DNA of 64,000 nucleotides from Sulfurovum xiamenensis (GCF_030347995.1 NZ_JAQIBC010000002.1:1-64000); one strand, 5' to 3'. Shown: positions 8,479 through 17,347, counted from the stretch's first letter. Numbers and translations are program-made. The notes: generated from the sequence alone by a model not told the origin.

Positions 8479-10158
8479 ATGATATATGATGAAAAGATTT
8501 GGTTAAAACAATATGATCAGGGTGTACCGGCCACTCTAAAATACCCTAAAGTACCACTTTTTACTTTTTTGGAAGAGTCAGCTTCCAAATATCCCCACAA
8601 TAGGGCTCTCTCCTACCTGGGAAATGATATCTCTTATAGCAAGCTGGATAGACTGGTAAATAAAGCTGCAAATGCTCTTACAGACCTGGGTGTTCAAAAA
8701 GGTGATCGTGTGGCACTTTATCTTGCCAATACACCCCAATTTATTATTATGTTATATAGTATTTTAAAGATAGGAGCGATCGCTGTTCCGATAAATCCCC
8801 TTTTTAAGTCTGCAGAAGTGGCATTTGAGCTTAATGACTCTGGTGCCAAAACTGTGATCGTTATGAGTCGTTTTTATCCGATCATCCAACAGATCAAAGA
8901 GGAAACAATGCTTAAAAACATCATTGTTACCAATGTCAAAGACTACTTCCCCTTCCTCACCAAGATCCTCTTTACGCTTTTAAAAGAGAAAGAGGATAGG
9001 GTGCGCATAGATGATACAGATCATTGGTTGGAGAAGTTGATGCAGCAAAGCAATGATAAAAAACCTGATATAGGGATTGATCCTGAAGATATTGCGCTAC
9101 TGCAGTACACCAGTGGAACAACAGGAACACCTAAGGGTGTGATGCTAAGCCACTATAATCTAGTCGTCAATGCACTTCAGTGCAGGGCATGGGTGACTGA
9201 TACAGTTGAAGGTCAGGAGCGTGTGTTGGGGTGGCTTCCTTTCTTTCACAGCTTCGGTATGACAGCCTGTCTTAGTTATACGATGAGCTGTGCGGGCACG
9301 CTGATATTGACCCCTAATCCCAGAGACTTGTCTTATATTCTTAAAACGATGGAAAAAGAGAAAATCACGATCATGCCGGGTGTACCTACGATGTATGCAG
9401 CATTGGGTAGCTATAAGAGTGTGGCAAAGTATGATCTAAGCTCGGTAAGGGCATGTATCTGCGGAGGTGCACCGCTGATAGAAAGTGTCCAAAAGAGGTT
9501 TGTGGAAGTGACAGGTTCAAAATTGGTTGAAGGGTATGGGCTTTCAGAAGCATCTCCTGTGACACATGCCAATCCGATGAATGCCCCAAATAAACCAAAC
9601 TCCATCGGTGTGCCCATGCCAGATACAGAGTGTAGGATCGTTGATATTGAAAACGGAAAAGATGAGATAGAGGTCGGAAAAGAGGGGGAGCTTATCATAA
9701 AGGGTCCGCAGTTGATGAAGGGGTACTGGATGCAGCCTGAAATGACAGATGAAGCGATAAGAGAGGGGTGGCTCCATACAGGTGATATTGTAAAAATGGA
9801 TGAAGAGGGTTATTTTTATGTGGTTGACAGGAAAAAGGATATCATCATTGTTAAAGGGTTGAACGTATCACCTACAGAAGTGGAAAAGGTGTGCTGCACG
9901 CACCCTAAAGTCGAAGATGCAGCGGTTGTGGGTATACCTCATGAGTACAAAGGCGAAGAGATAAAGGCATTTATAGTTCTAAAAGAGGGTGAAGCGGCTG
10001 AAGCATATGAGATCATCGAATACCTTAGAAAAAAGCTTGCACGGTTCAAGGTCCCATCATCGGTCGAATTTGTAGACGAGTTACCTAAAAATGTCATGGG
10101 TAAATTGATGCGTCGTCTGCTGCGTGAGAGGGAGATGAAAAAAAATACAGGGCTCTAA
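8479..10158 (+). CDS. Long-chain acyl-CoA synthetase (AMP-forming)
   Basis: A 559-residue ANL-superfamily ligase that activates a fatty acid via acyl-AMP to acyl-CoA. It has the P-loop-like YTSGTTGTPKGV starting at Tyr210, the A5 motif EGYGLSEASPV, the hinge GWLHTGDIVKMDEEGYFYVVDRKKDIIIVKG, and the A10 catalytic lysine in LPKNVMGKLMRR. The pattern fits FadD-like enzymes better than acetyl-CoA synthetase. AAGGAGAGA precedes the ATG. It is convergent with the large ACP-ligase-acyltransferase gene, 16 nt apart. Exact chain length cannot be read from the sequence. Confidence 0.88.
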   Translation: MIYDEKIWLKQYDQGVPATLKYPKVPLFTFLEESASKYPHNRALSYLGNDISYSKLDRLVNKAANALTDLGVQKGDRVALYLANTPQFIIMLYSILKIGAIAVPINPLFKSAEVAFELNDSGAKTVIVMSRFYPIIQQIKEETMLKNIIVTNVKDYFPFLTKILFTLLKEKEDRVRIDDTDHWLEKLMQQSNDKKPDIGIDPEDIALLQYTSGTTGTPKGVMLSHYNLVVNALQCRAWVTDTVEGQERVLGWLPFFHSFGMTACLSYTMSCAGTLILTPNPRDLSYILKTMEKEKITIMPGVPTMYAALGSYKSVAKYDLSSVRACICGGAPLIESVQKRFVEVTGSKLVEGYGLSEASPVTHANPMNAPNKPNSIGVPMPDTECRIVDIENGKDEIEVGKEGELIIKGPQLMKGYWMQPEMTDEAIREGWLHTGDIVKMDEEGYFYVVDRKKDIIIVKGLNVSPTEVEKVCCTHPKVEDAAVVGIPHEYKGEEIKAFIVLKEGEAAEAYEIIEYLRKKLARFKVPSSVEFVDELPKNVMGKLMRRLLREREMKKNTGL

Positions 10159-10174
10159 GAGCGCTGCATGACAT

Positions 10175-13006
10175 CTATGAAAGATCCGGTTCACCACAGT
10201 GCCGTAAAATAAATTCGCGGCTTTGGTCGCGCAGCTCTATAGCTACATCCCACTCTTTTACCTCTGCTTTGGATCTGATCTTCTCAGGATCGATAGGTTT
10301 ACCGATCTCTATGTGAACTGGACTGTGATGAGGGAACCAGGATGTATCCCGAAGTATCGATCGTGTACCTCTGATCGATATGGGAATGACCGGTACATTT
10401 GCCCCAGCTGCAATGCTGAATGCACCCAGCCGAAACGGCATAAGTCCTGGAACACGGCTGAAAGTCCCCTCAGGGAAAAAGAACAAGGCATGACCCGATT
10501 CCAGCACGGTACGAAGATGTTCTGTATCTTGAACACTTTTAGTGGTCTCAAATCGTTCGACAAACTCCGTATGGATCTTTTCCAGTGGCAGACGGGTATA
10601 AAAGTCTTTAGTGAACTCGGACTTGGCAATAAATCGAAAATGACGTGGCAGTGCTGCTATGAGAGCAGCTCCATCAAGAAGACTGGCGTGATTGGCGACC
10701 AAGACGCAAGATGTTCCTGCAGGTGGAAGGTTTTCGACACCATTCACTCTGAGCGGCGTGGCAGTTGCATAGGCTAGAAATTTTGTACAGACCTGTAACA
10801 TACTCCATCGCATGGAAAACTTTGGCAAGAGTATCATAGAGAGCCATGCGACCGGTGTGACCAAAGCAAAGACGGAGCAACTATATAGAGCAAAGAAAAG
10901 GCTTCCAATATAGTGTTTTATACGTCGTAATTGGGGTTTGATACCGCTAAGGGCAAGTCTGACTACCTGCCATACTACATTTTGGGGCTTTTTAGTGATC
11001 ATTCCTTTTTCATAGCGTTCACGGCTTGCAGAACGTCTGATCTTCCCGCTTGAAGTTTTTAGAACGCTCCCGGGAGGTGCAAAGACAACTTCATCAGGCG
11101 GTATTCCGGTCAGATCGATCGATAGTGTATTGATGTCGTTGCGCAATCTTTGGTGTTCATTGGGGTCTTCACTTCGTGTTTCAGCTAAAATGACCAGTTT
11201 TTCTGTCTGTCTCTTTGGATCCATACTGGCAAATACAGCCACACAGCCTTTTCGGATATTTGGTATATCTCCTACCATCTTTTCCAGTTCATCCGGATAG
11301 ATATTGCGTCCGGCGCGTATAATAATGTCCTTGATACGTCCAGTTACATAAAGTTCTCCGTCGGCAATATAGGCCAGATCGCCTGTATCGAGCCACTCTC
11401 CATCAAAAAGGGTTTGTGTTTTTTGAACATCACGGTAGTAGCCACTGGTAGAAGAGGGACCCCGAAACTCCAAACGTCCTTCTTGACGTTCGGGCAGTTC
11501 ATGTCCGGTATCATCTACGATTCTGAGCTGGTGTCCAGGAAGAGGCAACCCACAACTGACAAATTTTAAAACATTACTGTCATCCTGTACGGTATTTAAG
11601 GCACTTCCTGTACGGGTAAAAGTAGTGCGGTCTATATGGTCGATATGTACGCCACGTCCGAGTGGTGGAAATGCCAAACCGACGGAAGACTCTGCAAGGC
11701 CGTAAACAGGCATCATCGCATCTTTGTTAAATCCAAATGGTGCAAATCGTTTATTGAACTGTTCAACTGTTTCAGGACTGACTGCTTCTGCCCCGTTGAA
11801 TGCAGCACGCCATGAACTAAGATCCAACCCCGTCAGATCGGTATCTTTTATGCGATGCATACTGTACTCGTATCCGAAGTTAGGTGAGGCAGAGAGTGTA
11901 CCCCGATAGCGGTGGATCGCCCATAGCCAGCGTTCGGGTCTGGCCAAAAAATCCAATGGTGACATGACTACAAAAAATGCAGCATAGTAGAGGCTGCCAA
12001 GCCAGGCACCAATAAGGCCCATATCATGATAAAGTGGAAGCCAACTGACAAAAACATCTTTGGGCCCTGCTTTGACAACTTTCCCCATGGCCCTAATATT
12101 GTTAAGAAGGTTGGCATGTGTCAGTACTACGCCTTTCGGGTTTCCGGTACTTCCTGATGTGTATTGTATAAATGCGATATCCTGTTCATGTATGCTTGGC
12201 AGCATTGTACTTGAAGAGGAGTCTTTCAAATCTGTAGTTGATATGATATGCTGAAGGTTAGGGACCAGAGATTTTAGAAGTTGTGCCACATGCTTGGCTT
12301 CAGGTACGGTAATGAGGATGCTTGCACGGCAATTATCCAGTATACGTGCATGTCTTCGGATGTGGTCTTCAAGCTGTGAAGGGCGTGCAGGTGGATAGAT
12401 GGGAACAGGTATGCCACCGGCCATCAGTATACCAAAAAAGATGAAAAAGTAATCCGGACTGCTGGGTAACATAATTGCGATCGGCTGACCAGGTTCTAAT
12501 CCATGTTGTTGCAACAGTATTGCGGTATTTTTGGCACCTTTTTCCAGCTGAGCATACGTGATGACATCGCCTTGTCCATCATCCTGGTAGAACTTGATAT
12601 GGGGACGATCCGGATGCTGTGCTACATGCCAATTCAGTACATCTACGAGGGTTTGTGCTTCAAAAGGTGTACCTTCTGTTTCATCCAGTGTTATTGAAGC
12701 AATTCCCGAATCTTGAAGGATAGCATATGCTTCTTGTGCCCCAAGCAGCATACGCAAAAGGTCCCGTGGTGTTTCTGCTTCGGAGTAGCTACGTTCCGGT
12801 AATGAAAGTTTGAACTCCTTTTCAACCCTTGCGATGAGTTCAACCCGTGAAAGACTGTCCAGTCCAAGCTCTTCTTCAAAACGACTATCAAGTGAAATAG
12901 ACTCAGAAGGAAGATGATGCGGATGTATCTCTGTAATAAGTTCACTTATGACTTTTAACAGAGCTTGAGCCCTTTTTCCCACTTTAGACTTAATTTCATA
13001 TTTCAT
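10175..13006 (-). CDS. ACP / fatty acyl-AMP ligase / PlsC acyltransferase fusion
   Basis: 943 residues in three modules. Residues 1-95 are an acyl carrier domain with phosphopantetheine Ser51 in GLDSLSRVEL. Residues ~120-650 are an AMP-ligase (YTSGSTGNPKGVVLTHANL; GRIKDIIIRAGRNIYP; KTSSGKIRR) closest in pattern to fatty acyl-AMP ligases. Residues ~745-943 are a PlsC-type acyltransferase with the NHASLLD box at 772 and FFPEGTFSR. Hydrophobic helices lie between ligase and acyltransferase (~700-725). The order suggests in-cis activation of a fatty acid, loading on the built-in ACP and transfer to a lipid acceptor at the membrane. This is inferred from architecture. The start has AAAGAAG upstream. 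Confidence 0.85.
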   Translation of the reverse strand: MKYEIKSKVGKRAQALLKVISELITEIHPHHLPSESISLDSRFEEELGLDSLSRVELIARVEKEFKLSLPERSYSEAETPRDLLRMLLGAQEAYAILQDSGIASITLDETEGTPFEAQTLVDVLNWHVAQHPDRPHIKFYQDDGQGDVITYAQLEKGAKNTAILLQQHGLEPGQPIAIMLPSSPDYFFIFFGILMAGGIPVPIYPPARPSQLEDHIRRHARILDNCRASILITVPEAKHVAQLLKSLVPNLQHIISTTDLKDSSSSTMLPSIHEQDIAFIQYTSGSTGNPKGVVLTHANLLNNIRAMGKVVKAGPKDVFVSWLPLYHDMGLIGAWLGSLYYAAFFVVMSPLDFLARPERWLWAIHRYRGTLSASPNFGYEYSMHRIKDTDLTGLDLSSWRAAFNGAEAVSPETVEQFNKRFAPFGFNKDAMMPVYGLAESSVGLAFPPLGRGVHIDHIDRTTFTRTGSALNTVQDDSNVLKFVSCGLPLPGHQLRIVDDTGHELPERQEGRLEFRGPSSTSGYYRDVQKTQTLFDGEWLDTGDLAYIADGELYVTGRIKDIIIRAGRNIYPDELEKMVGDIPNIRKGCVAVFASMDPKRQTEKLVILAETRSEDPNEHQRLRNDINTLSIDLTGIPPDEVVFAPPGSVLKTSSGKIRRSASRERYEKGMITKKPQNVVWQVVRLALSGIKPQLRRIKHYIGSLFFALYSCSVFALVTPVAWLSMILLPKFSMRWSMLQVCTKFLAYATATPLRVNGVENLPPAGTSCVLVANHASLLDGAALIAALPRHFRFIAKSEFTKDFYTRLPLEKIHTEFVERFETTKSVQDTEHLRTVLESGHALFFFPEGTFSRVPGLMPFRLGAFSIAAGANVPVIPISIRGTRSILRDTSWFPHHSPVHIEIGKPIDPEKIRSKAEVKEWDVAIELRDQSREFILRHCGEPDLS

Positions 13007-13132
13007 GATGGTACTTCTTTTAAGTAACAGATTCTATGATAATCATAACAGATAATAAGTTAGAGCGTACTGCCTTTATAAGATTATAAAGTTACGAATA
13101 GTAGAGTTGGAGATGGTAAAAGACGAAAATAA

Positions 13133-13148
13133 TGCTAGAATAAGTAAG
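13133..13148 (+). promoter_or_regulatory. Extended -10 promoter for archease-rtcB
   Basis: TGCTAGAAT followed by AAGTAAG resembles TGCTACAATAAGTAAG about 100 nt before tdh (near 5135-5150). The shared TGnTAnAAT core is an extended -10 element. It lies about 65 nt before the archease start. Confidence 0.4.
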
Positions 13149-13206
13149 GATCTTTTTTTAAAGATATGATTGGAATAAAGAACTTTCAAAACAAAGAAGG
13201 CCAAAC

Positions 13207-13620
13207 ATGAACAAAAAATATAGTTACTTTGATCATGATGCGGATATCGGTATTCTTGGAAGAGGGAAAAGCCTGGAGGAGGCATTCGAATCAGCTGCAG
13301 TGGCGATGTTTGCCATTATGGCTGATATAGATCTGTTGCAGTGTGATGAGTGGATAGAAATTGGATTCGAAGAAGAGGATAACGAGTTTGCTCTGATAGA
13401 GTGGCTCAATACACTTTTGGCTTTAGCACATATGAAACATCTTGTTCTGGGTAAGTTTGAACTGCATAGAGAGGGTAATTCCTGGAGAGGGAAAGCATGG
13501 GGAGATACTTGGCGAAAAGATCTGGAACGGGGTACAGAGGTCAAAGGGGCAACACTGACCATGCTCTCCGTGGAAGAAAAAGAGGATCATTGGGAAGCCC
13601 GATGTGTCGTAGATGTGTAA
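13207..13620 (+). CDS. Archease (RtcB activator)
   Basis: A 137-residue archease. It has the N-terminal YSYFDHDADIGILGRGKSLEEAF, the core EWLNTLLALAHMKHL, and the C-terminal VKGATLTMLSVEE. The Asp residues of DHDADIG and the terminal Asp near DV are the family's metal-binding positions. Archease speeds RtcB guanylylation and allows multiple turnover. It lies 12 nt before rtcB in the same operon, the classic pairing. GAAGG precedes the start. Confidence 0.93.
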   Translation: MNKKYSYFDHDADIGILGRGKSLEEAFESAAVAMFAIMADIDLLQCDEWIEIGFEEEDNEFALIEWLNTLLALAHMKHLVLGKFELHREGNSWRGKAWGDTWRKDLERGTEVKGATLTMLSVEEKEDHWEARCVVDV

Positions 13621-13632
13621 AGGAGAAGTGTC

Positions 13633-15069
13633 ATGAATATGAACCTATTGGAAAGAATTGATGATTATACATGGACCATCCCTCTAAAGGTTGGAGAAAA
13701 AAGAAGCGGTATACGCTTATACGGTTCAGAACCCTTACTGAAAAGTATGGATGATAAAGTGTTGGAGCAGATCACCAATGTCGCAACACTGCCCGGTCTG
13801 GTAGGAGAGGCGATGACAATGCCGGATGCGCACTGGGGTTACGGATTTCCCATAGGCGGTGTTGCTGCCTTTGATGCTGAAGAGGGGGGCATCATCTCTG
13901 CAGGTGGTGTGGGATTTGATATCTCCTGCGGCATTCGATGTCTGCGTACAAACCTGATGAGAGAAGATCTGACCTCTACCGATCTAACAAAGCTGGCTGA
14001 TGAGCTTTCTCGCGCGATACCTGCAGGAGTCGGTAGAGAGGGAAAACTCAGACTCACGCTAGATGAACTTGATGATGTCCTTAGAGGTGGTGCCCAATGG
14101 GCGATCCATCATGGATATGGGTTAGGTGAGGACCTGAGTTTTGTTGAAGAGATGGGTAAGATGCAGGGTGCAAGGCCTGAGAACATCTCTCGGCTGGCTA
14201 AGGAACGGCAATTGGGAGAGGTAGGGACTCTGGGGTCTGGAAACCATTACCTTGAGGTTCAGGAAGTTGCCAAGATCTATGATGAAAAAGCAGCAGAAGC
14301 ATTTGGTATCAAAAAAGGCCAGATCGTTGTGTCGATCCATTGCGGTTCACGGGCACTGGGACATCAGATCGGTACGGAGTATCTAGTATCGCTTGCAAAA
14401 GCGGCCACACGACTAGGGATCTCACTGCCTGACAGGGAACTTGCCTGTGCACCTATCCATTCACCTGAAGGACAGGAGTATATCGGTGCCATGAATGCTG
14501 CGATAAACTGTGCTATGGCAAACAGGCAGGTACTTACCCATATGACCAGAAATGCTTTTGAGTGCTTATTTAAAGGTGTGAAGATAGAGACACTCTACGA
14601 TGTCTCTCATAATACCTGCAAAGAAGAGACACATCTGGTCAATGGTGTGGAACGTAATTTATGGGTTCACCGTAAAGGTGCAACGCGTGCTTTTGGACCA
14701 GGACATCCCGACATACCGGTACGTTACAGGAGTGTCGGTCAGCCTGTAATTATCGGTGGAAGTATGGGAACGGGATCGTACATTCTTGCAGGTACCAAAG
14801 AGGGAGAGGAACGTGCTTTCTCTTCAGCAAGTCACGGGGCCGGCCGCGCAATGAGCCGTCATCAGGCACTCAAATTGTGGAAAGGAAAGCAAGTCATACA
14901 GGAGCTTGCCCAGAAGGGTATTTTGATCCGTTCTGCATCCATGCGCGGCGTTGCTGAAGAAGCCCCTGATGCTTATAAGGATGTGGATCTTGTTGCACAG
15001 GCTACTGAAAAGGCGGGCTTAGCAAGAAGAGTAGCCTTTTTAAGACCAAAGGTGTGCATAAAAGGGTAG
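13633..15069 (+). CDS. rtcB: RNA-splicing ligase RtcB
   Basis: A 478-residue RtcB, which joins RNA 2',3'-cyclic phosphate or 3'-phosphate ends to 5'-OH using GTP and Mn2+. Metal ligands are visible in GVGFDISCGIRC (Asp and Cys), LGSGNHYLEVQ, VSIHCGSRALGHQ and YDVSHNTCKEE. The guanylylated His is in ASHGAGRAMSR near residue 400. Its length is normal for bacteria. AAGGAG starts translation at the first ATG. It is cotranscribed with archease, and its role here is probably RNA repair, since bacterial RtcB is not needed for tRNA splicing. Confidence 0.95.
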   Translation: MNMNLLERIDDYTWTIPLKVGEKRSGIRLYGSEPLLKSMDDKVLEQITNVATLPGLVGEAMTMPDAHWGYGFPIGGVAAFDAEEGGIISAGGVGFDISCGIRCLRTNLMREDLTSTDLTKLADELSRAIPAGVGREGKLRLTLDELDDVLRGGAQWAIHHGYGLGEDLSFVEEMGKMQGARPENISRLAKERQLGEVGTLGSGNHYLEVQEVAKIYDEKAAEAFGIKKGQIVVSIHCGSRALGHQIGTEYLVSLAKAATRLGISLPDRELACAPIHSPEGQEYIGAMNAAINCAMANRQVLTHMTRNAFECLFKGVKIETLYDVSHNTCKEETHLVNGVERNLWVHRKGATRAFGPGHPDIPVRYRSVGQPVIIGGSMGTGSYILAGTKEGEERAFSSASHGAGRAMSRHQALKLWKGKQVIQELAQKGILIRSASMRGVAEEAPDAYKDVDLVAQATEKAGLARRVAFLRPKVCIKG

Positions 15070-15098
15070 TGTGCCAAAAACAGCTATATAGGAAAAGG

Positions 15099-15968
15099 AT
15101 GGATATGTATCATTTTATTGTACGTTTCTTGAAGTTCATAGTGTTGATAAGTAGTGTTGGAAGTGTAATACACGCAAAAGATGCAGAAGCACTTGAAGCG
15201 TTTGTCAAAAGTGGTGCTGCATTGATAGAAGAGAAAGGTGATAAAGCATTTCATTTATTCAGACAAAAGGGAACAAAGTGGTTTCATGATGATCAATATA
15301 TATATGTCTGGGATATGAATGGGTTACGGTATGTATATCCACCTGATGTAAAAGGTGAGGGTAAAAATGTACGTGATCTTAAAGATGTTGATGAAAAGCC
15401 AATTGGCGAACTGATGATCAAAGTAGCTTCATCCAAAAAAGGAAAAGGGTGGATTCATTACCGTTGGCCAAAACCCGGTGAATTGGATCCAAGTTGGAAA
15501 AGTACGTATGTTATGCGAGTGAAAAGTTCTTCTGGGAAAATATTTCTTATAGGAAGCGGTACCTATGATATGCCTGTTCAAAGATCCTTTATTATAGATG
15601 CAGTTGATTCAGCAGCGAGATTGATCGAACAGGATGGCTTTAAGGCATTTGATACATTGAGAAGCAAGAGAAGTCAGTATAGTTATCAGGATACCTATGT
15701 TTTTGTGATCGACGAAAATGGTGTAGAGTTAATGAATGCAGCTTTCCCAAAATTAGAAGGGCGTAATGTGATCAACTATAAGGATGCTAAGGGGAATTAT
15801 TTTGTAAGGGAATTTATACATGTTGCCAAAACAAAAGGCAGTGGCTGGGTTGATTACCCATGGCCAAAACCAGGAGATGTAGAAAGATCACAAAAATCAG
15901 CATATGTCAAAAAAGTGATGATCGATGGGGAAATGATTATTGTATGTGCAGGATTGTATCTTGATTAA
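15099..15968 (+). CDS. Secreted protein with two tandem Cache-like domains
   Basis: About 289 residues: a signal peptide ending near SVIHA-KDAEA, then two homologous halves (about 30-150 and 160-289). Each half has an ALI/RLIE..G.KAF.....R helix, an IYVWDMNG or VFVIDENG strand, and a GSGW(V/I).Y.WPKPG motif. This is the single-Cache fold repeated, as in Cache sensor domains of chemoreceptors and kinases, but there is no transmembrane or output domain, so it is a periplasmic binding protein. The start at 15099 follows AGGAAAAGG; the ATG at 15105 is an alternative. It lies 29 nt after rtcB. The ligand is unknown, although sCache domains often bind small organic acids. Confidence 0.75.
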   Translation: MDMYHFIVRFLKFIVLISSVGSVIHAKDAEALEAFVKSGAALIEEKGDKAFHLFRQKGTKWFHDDQYIYVWDMNGLRYVYPPDVKGEGKNVRDLKDVDEKPIGELMIKVASSKKGKGWIHYRWPKPGELDPSWKSTYVMRVKSSSGKIFLIGSGTYDMPVQRSFIIDAVDSAARLIEQDGFKAFDTLRSKRSQYSYQDTYVFVIDENGVELMNAAFPKLEGRNVINYKDAKGNYFVREFIHVAKTKGSGWVDYPWPKPGDVERSQKSAYVKKVMIDGEMIIVCAGLYLD

Positions 15969-16002
15969 GATTGTAAGACTTTGAGTCTTATTTTGATGTA
16001 TG

Positions 16003-16082
16003 ATAGCAACCAAATACAAGGGGGGAGAAGTTTAAAATGAGGAGTTAACATGAAATTGGCTTTTCATGTTTTTGGTTGCTAT
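16003..16082. repeat. Nested inverted repeats after the Cache gene
   Basis: ATAGCAACCAAA (16003-16014) and its exact complement at 16071-16082 form a perfect 12-bp pair with a 56-nt interior. Inside, AACATGAAA and TTTCATGTT form a second 9-bp stem. There is no T-tract. It may be a terminator or processing structure, or a small non-autonomous element remnant. Confidence 0.5.
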
Positions 16083-16218
16083 GTAAGAAGAAGTTTATAT
16101 GCATTACACTAACCGAATGTAAACATACATTTCTTACCTATGGTTCTTAGGCTCTGTAGTATCCTATCAATGTTATCATTTTGTTACCAATTGGTGAAAA
16201 ACTTTTATATTTCTTTCG

Positions 16219-16224
16219 TATAAT
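16219..16224 (+). promoter_or_regulatory. -10 box before the first c-di-GMP riboswitch
   Basis: TATAAT lies 19 nt before the P1 stem of the aptamer, placing transcription start close to the riboswitch 5' end. The -35 is not recognisable. Confidence 0.5.
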
Positions 16225-16242
16225 ATATCTGATTTATTAAAT

Positions 16243-16320
16243 ATTATTGTTGTGCCAAACTTGTTGCGAAGCAAGGACGGAAAGCCTCCGGTCTCAAGTA
16301 GATAGCGGGGTTGCCATAAT
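16243..16320 (+). ncRNA. Cyclic di-GMP-I (GEMM-I) riboswitch aptamer
   Basis: P1 pairs ATTAT with ATAAT. Next come GCCAAAC, a stem closed by a GNRA tetraloop (CTTGTT-GCGA-AGCAAG), the highly conserved GGACGGAAAGCC core, a second hairpin starting TCCGGTCT, and the receptor side AGCGGGGTTGCC. This matches the GEMM-I layout, where the tetraloop docks into the receptor on the other helix. It lies about 205 nt before the Asp-rich lipoprotein start. An expression platform (terminator or masked ribosome binding site) is not obvious. Confidence 0.92.
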
Positions 16321-16462
16321 GAATACTTCATTACTTCCTTTTATCCTTTCGATAGGTTGTTCACTCATCATATTTAATTCAGGGCTGTTTTGTTATGTCA
16401 AATATGTAGTAAAGCTACTGCTGGAATGCTTTGGGATCTCTGAATATATCCAGGTTCCATAA
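16319..16462 (+). CDS. Possible 47-aa hydrophobic leader peptide
   Basis: An ATG that overlaps the last bases of the riboswitch P1 stem opens a 47-codon frame, MNTSLLPFILSIGCSLIIF onward, mostly a single membrane helix. The only Shine-Dalgarno-like sequence is GGGG inside the aptamer's receptor strand, 8 nt upstream. It may be chance, and there is no other support. Confidence 0.22.
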   Translation: MNTSLLPFILSIGCSLIIFNSGLFCYVKYVVKLLLECFGISEYIQVP

Positions 16463-16525
16463 GTGCTTTTCTTTATTTGAACAACATTGAACTCAATAAC
16501 ATATAAAATGATTGAAGGAAAAGGT

Positions 16526-17326
16526 ATGAAAAAAATACATGTATTAACAAGCGGGTTAGTTTCAACTCTGGTAGGTCTATCTTTGATGGGATGCGGAGGG
16601 AGTACCTCTACAGAACAAACAGTTTTAGAACCGACAGTCAAAGTGATCGGTACTGTTCCTGGTACACTGATAGAAGTATTTTGTGAAGATGGAAGCTACT
16701 ACTCTACAACATCTGTGCAAAACGGTACAGATCAACACCCTTTTGAGATAGAAGTTCCACTGAATACGGATTGTCGTATCGTGATGACAACGAATGAAAA
16801 TGAACCAGATAATAAGGTCGTAACACCGATCGGGATTGTTACAGTCGATGGAAATAGCACACTGTTCAGAGCTCAAGGAGATGTTGATCTTGGGTATGTG
16901 GACCTAGCTATGGATCGTGAGTTTATTGTCGATATTGAGGGTGATGGTGTCTCGGATGAGGTATTGGAGATCGAAGTAGAAAATGGTTTACTTTCTGTTG
17001 AACTTGAGAATGACCCGATGGATCAAGACGGTGATGGTCTTCTAGATGTCTATGACAATGATGATGGTGATGAATTCTGTAATCATGATGATGACGATGA
17101 TGATAATGATGGTATCTCAGATGATGAAGATACGGATGATGATGGTGATGGTATTGCAGATAATGATACAGATGGTGATGGTATCTCAAACGATCATGAT
17201 GTAGATGATGACAATGATGGATTGGATGACGACGAAGACGATGATGACGACAATGATGGTATCAATGACGATGAGGATGACGATGATGATAATGACGGCA
17301 TCTCTGATGAAGAAGATGACGATTAA
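16526..17326 (+). CDS. Lipoprotein with Asp-rich thrombospondin-3-like repeats
   Basis: 266 residues: a lipoprotein signal with lipobox LMGC (Cys about residue 23), a beta-rich middle to ~160, then a C-terminal tail of repeated DxDxDGxxD units (roughly residues 165-266) such as DGDGISND and DDDNDGIND. Such TSP3-type repeats bind Ca2+. The start at 16526 is chosen over the upstream ATG because GAAGGAAAAGG sits just before it and a standard MKK signal follows. A c-di-GMP riboswitch lies in its leader, so it is probably a surface or matrix protein made according to the biofilm/motile state. This role is inferred. Confidence 0.85.
   Translation: MKKIHVLTSGLVSTLVGLSLMGCGGSTSTEQTVLEPTVKVIGTVPGTLIEVFCEDGSYYSTTSVQNGTDQHPFEIEVPLNTDCRIVMTTNENEPDNKVVTPIGIVTVDGNSTLFRAQGDVDLGYVDLAMDREFIVDIEGDGVSDEVLEIEVENGLLSVELENDPMDQDGDGLLDVYDNDDGDEFCNHDDDDDDNDGISDDEDTDDDGDGIADNDTDGDGISNDHDVDDDNDGLDDDEDDDDDNDGINDDEDDDDDNDGISDEEDDD
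17090..17326 (+). repeat. GAT/GAC-rich coding repeat
   Basis: Degenerate tandem repeats of GATGATGACAATGATGG-like units encode the Asp-rich tail of the lipoprotein. Such tracts can change length by slippage in steps of three bases. Confidence 0.7.
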
Positions 17327-17347
17327 TTTCTGAATGATAGATATACA

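Noticed and set aside
16050..16112. 20-codon ORF (MKLAFHVFGC) with AGGAG upstream
   Set aside because: It lies wholly inside the nested inverted repeat and is too short to support as a gene.
16923..17189. His-rich 88-codon frame on the minus strand
   Set aside because: It is the antisense reading of the GAT/GAC repeats coding the Asp-rich lipoprotein tail; no ribosome binding site and no independent support.
17090..17326. CRISPR-like or satellite array
   Set aside because: The repeats are degenerate, in frame and code for DxDxDG units, with no spacers.
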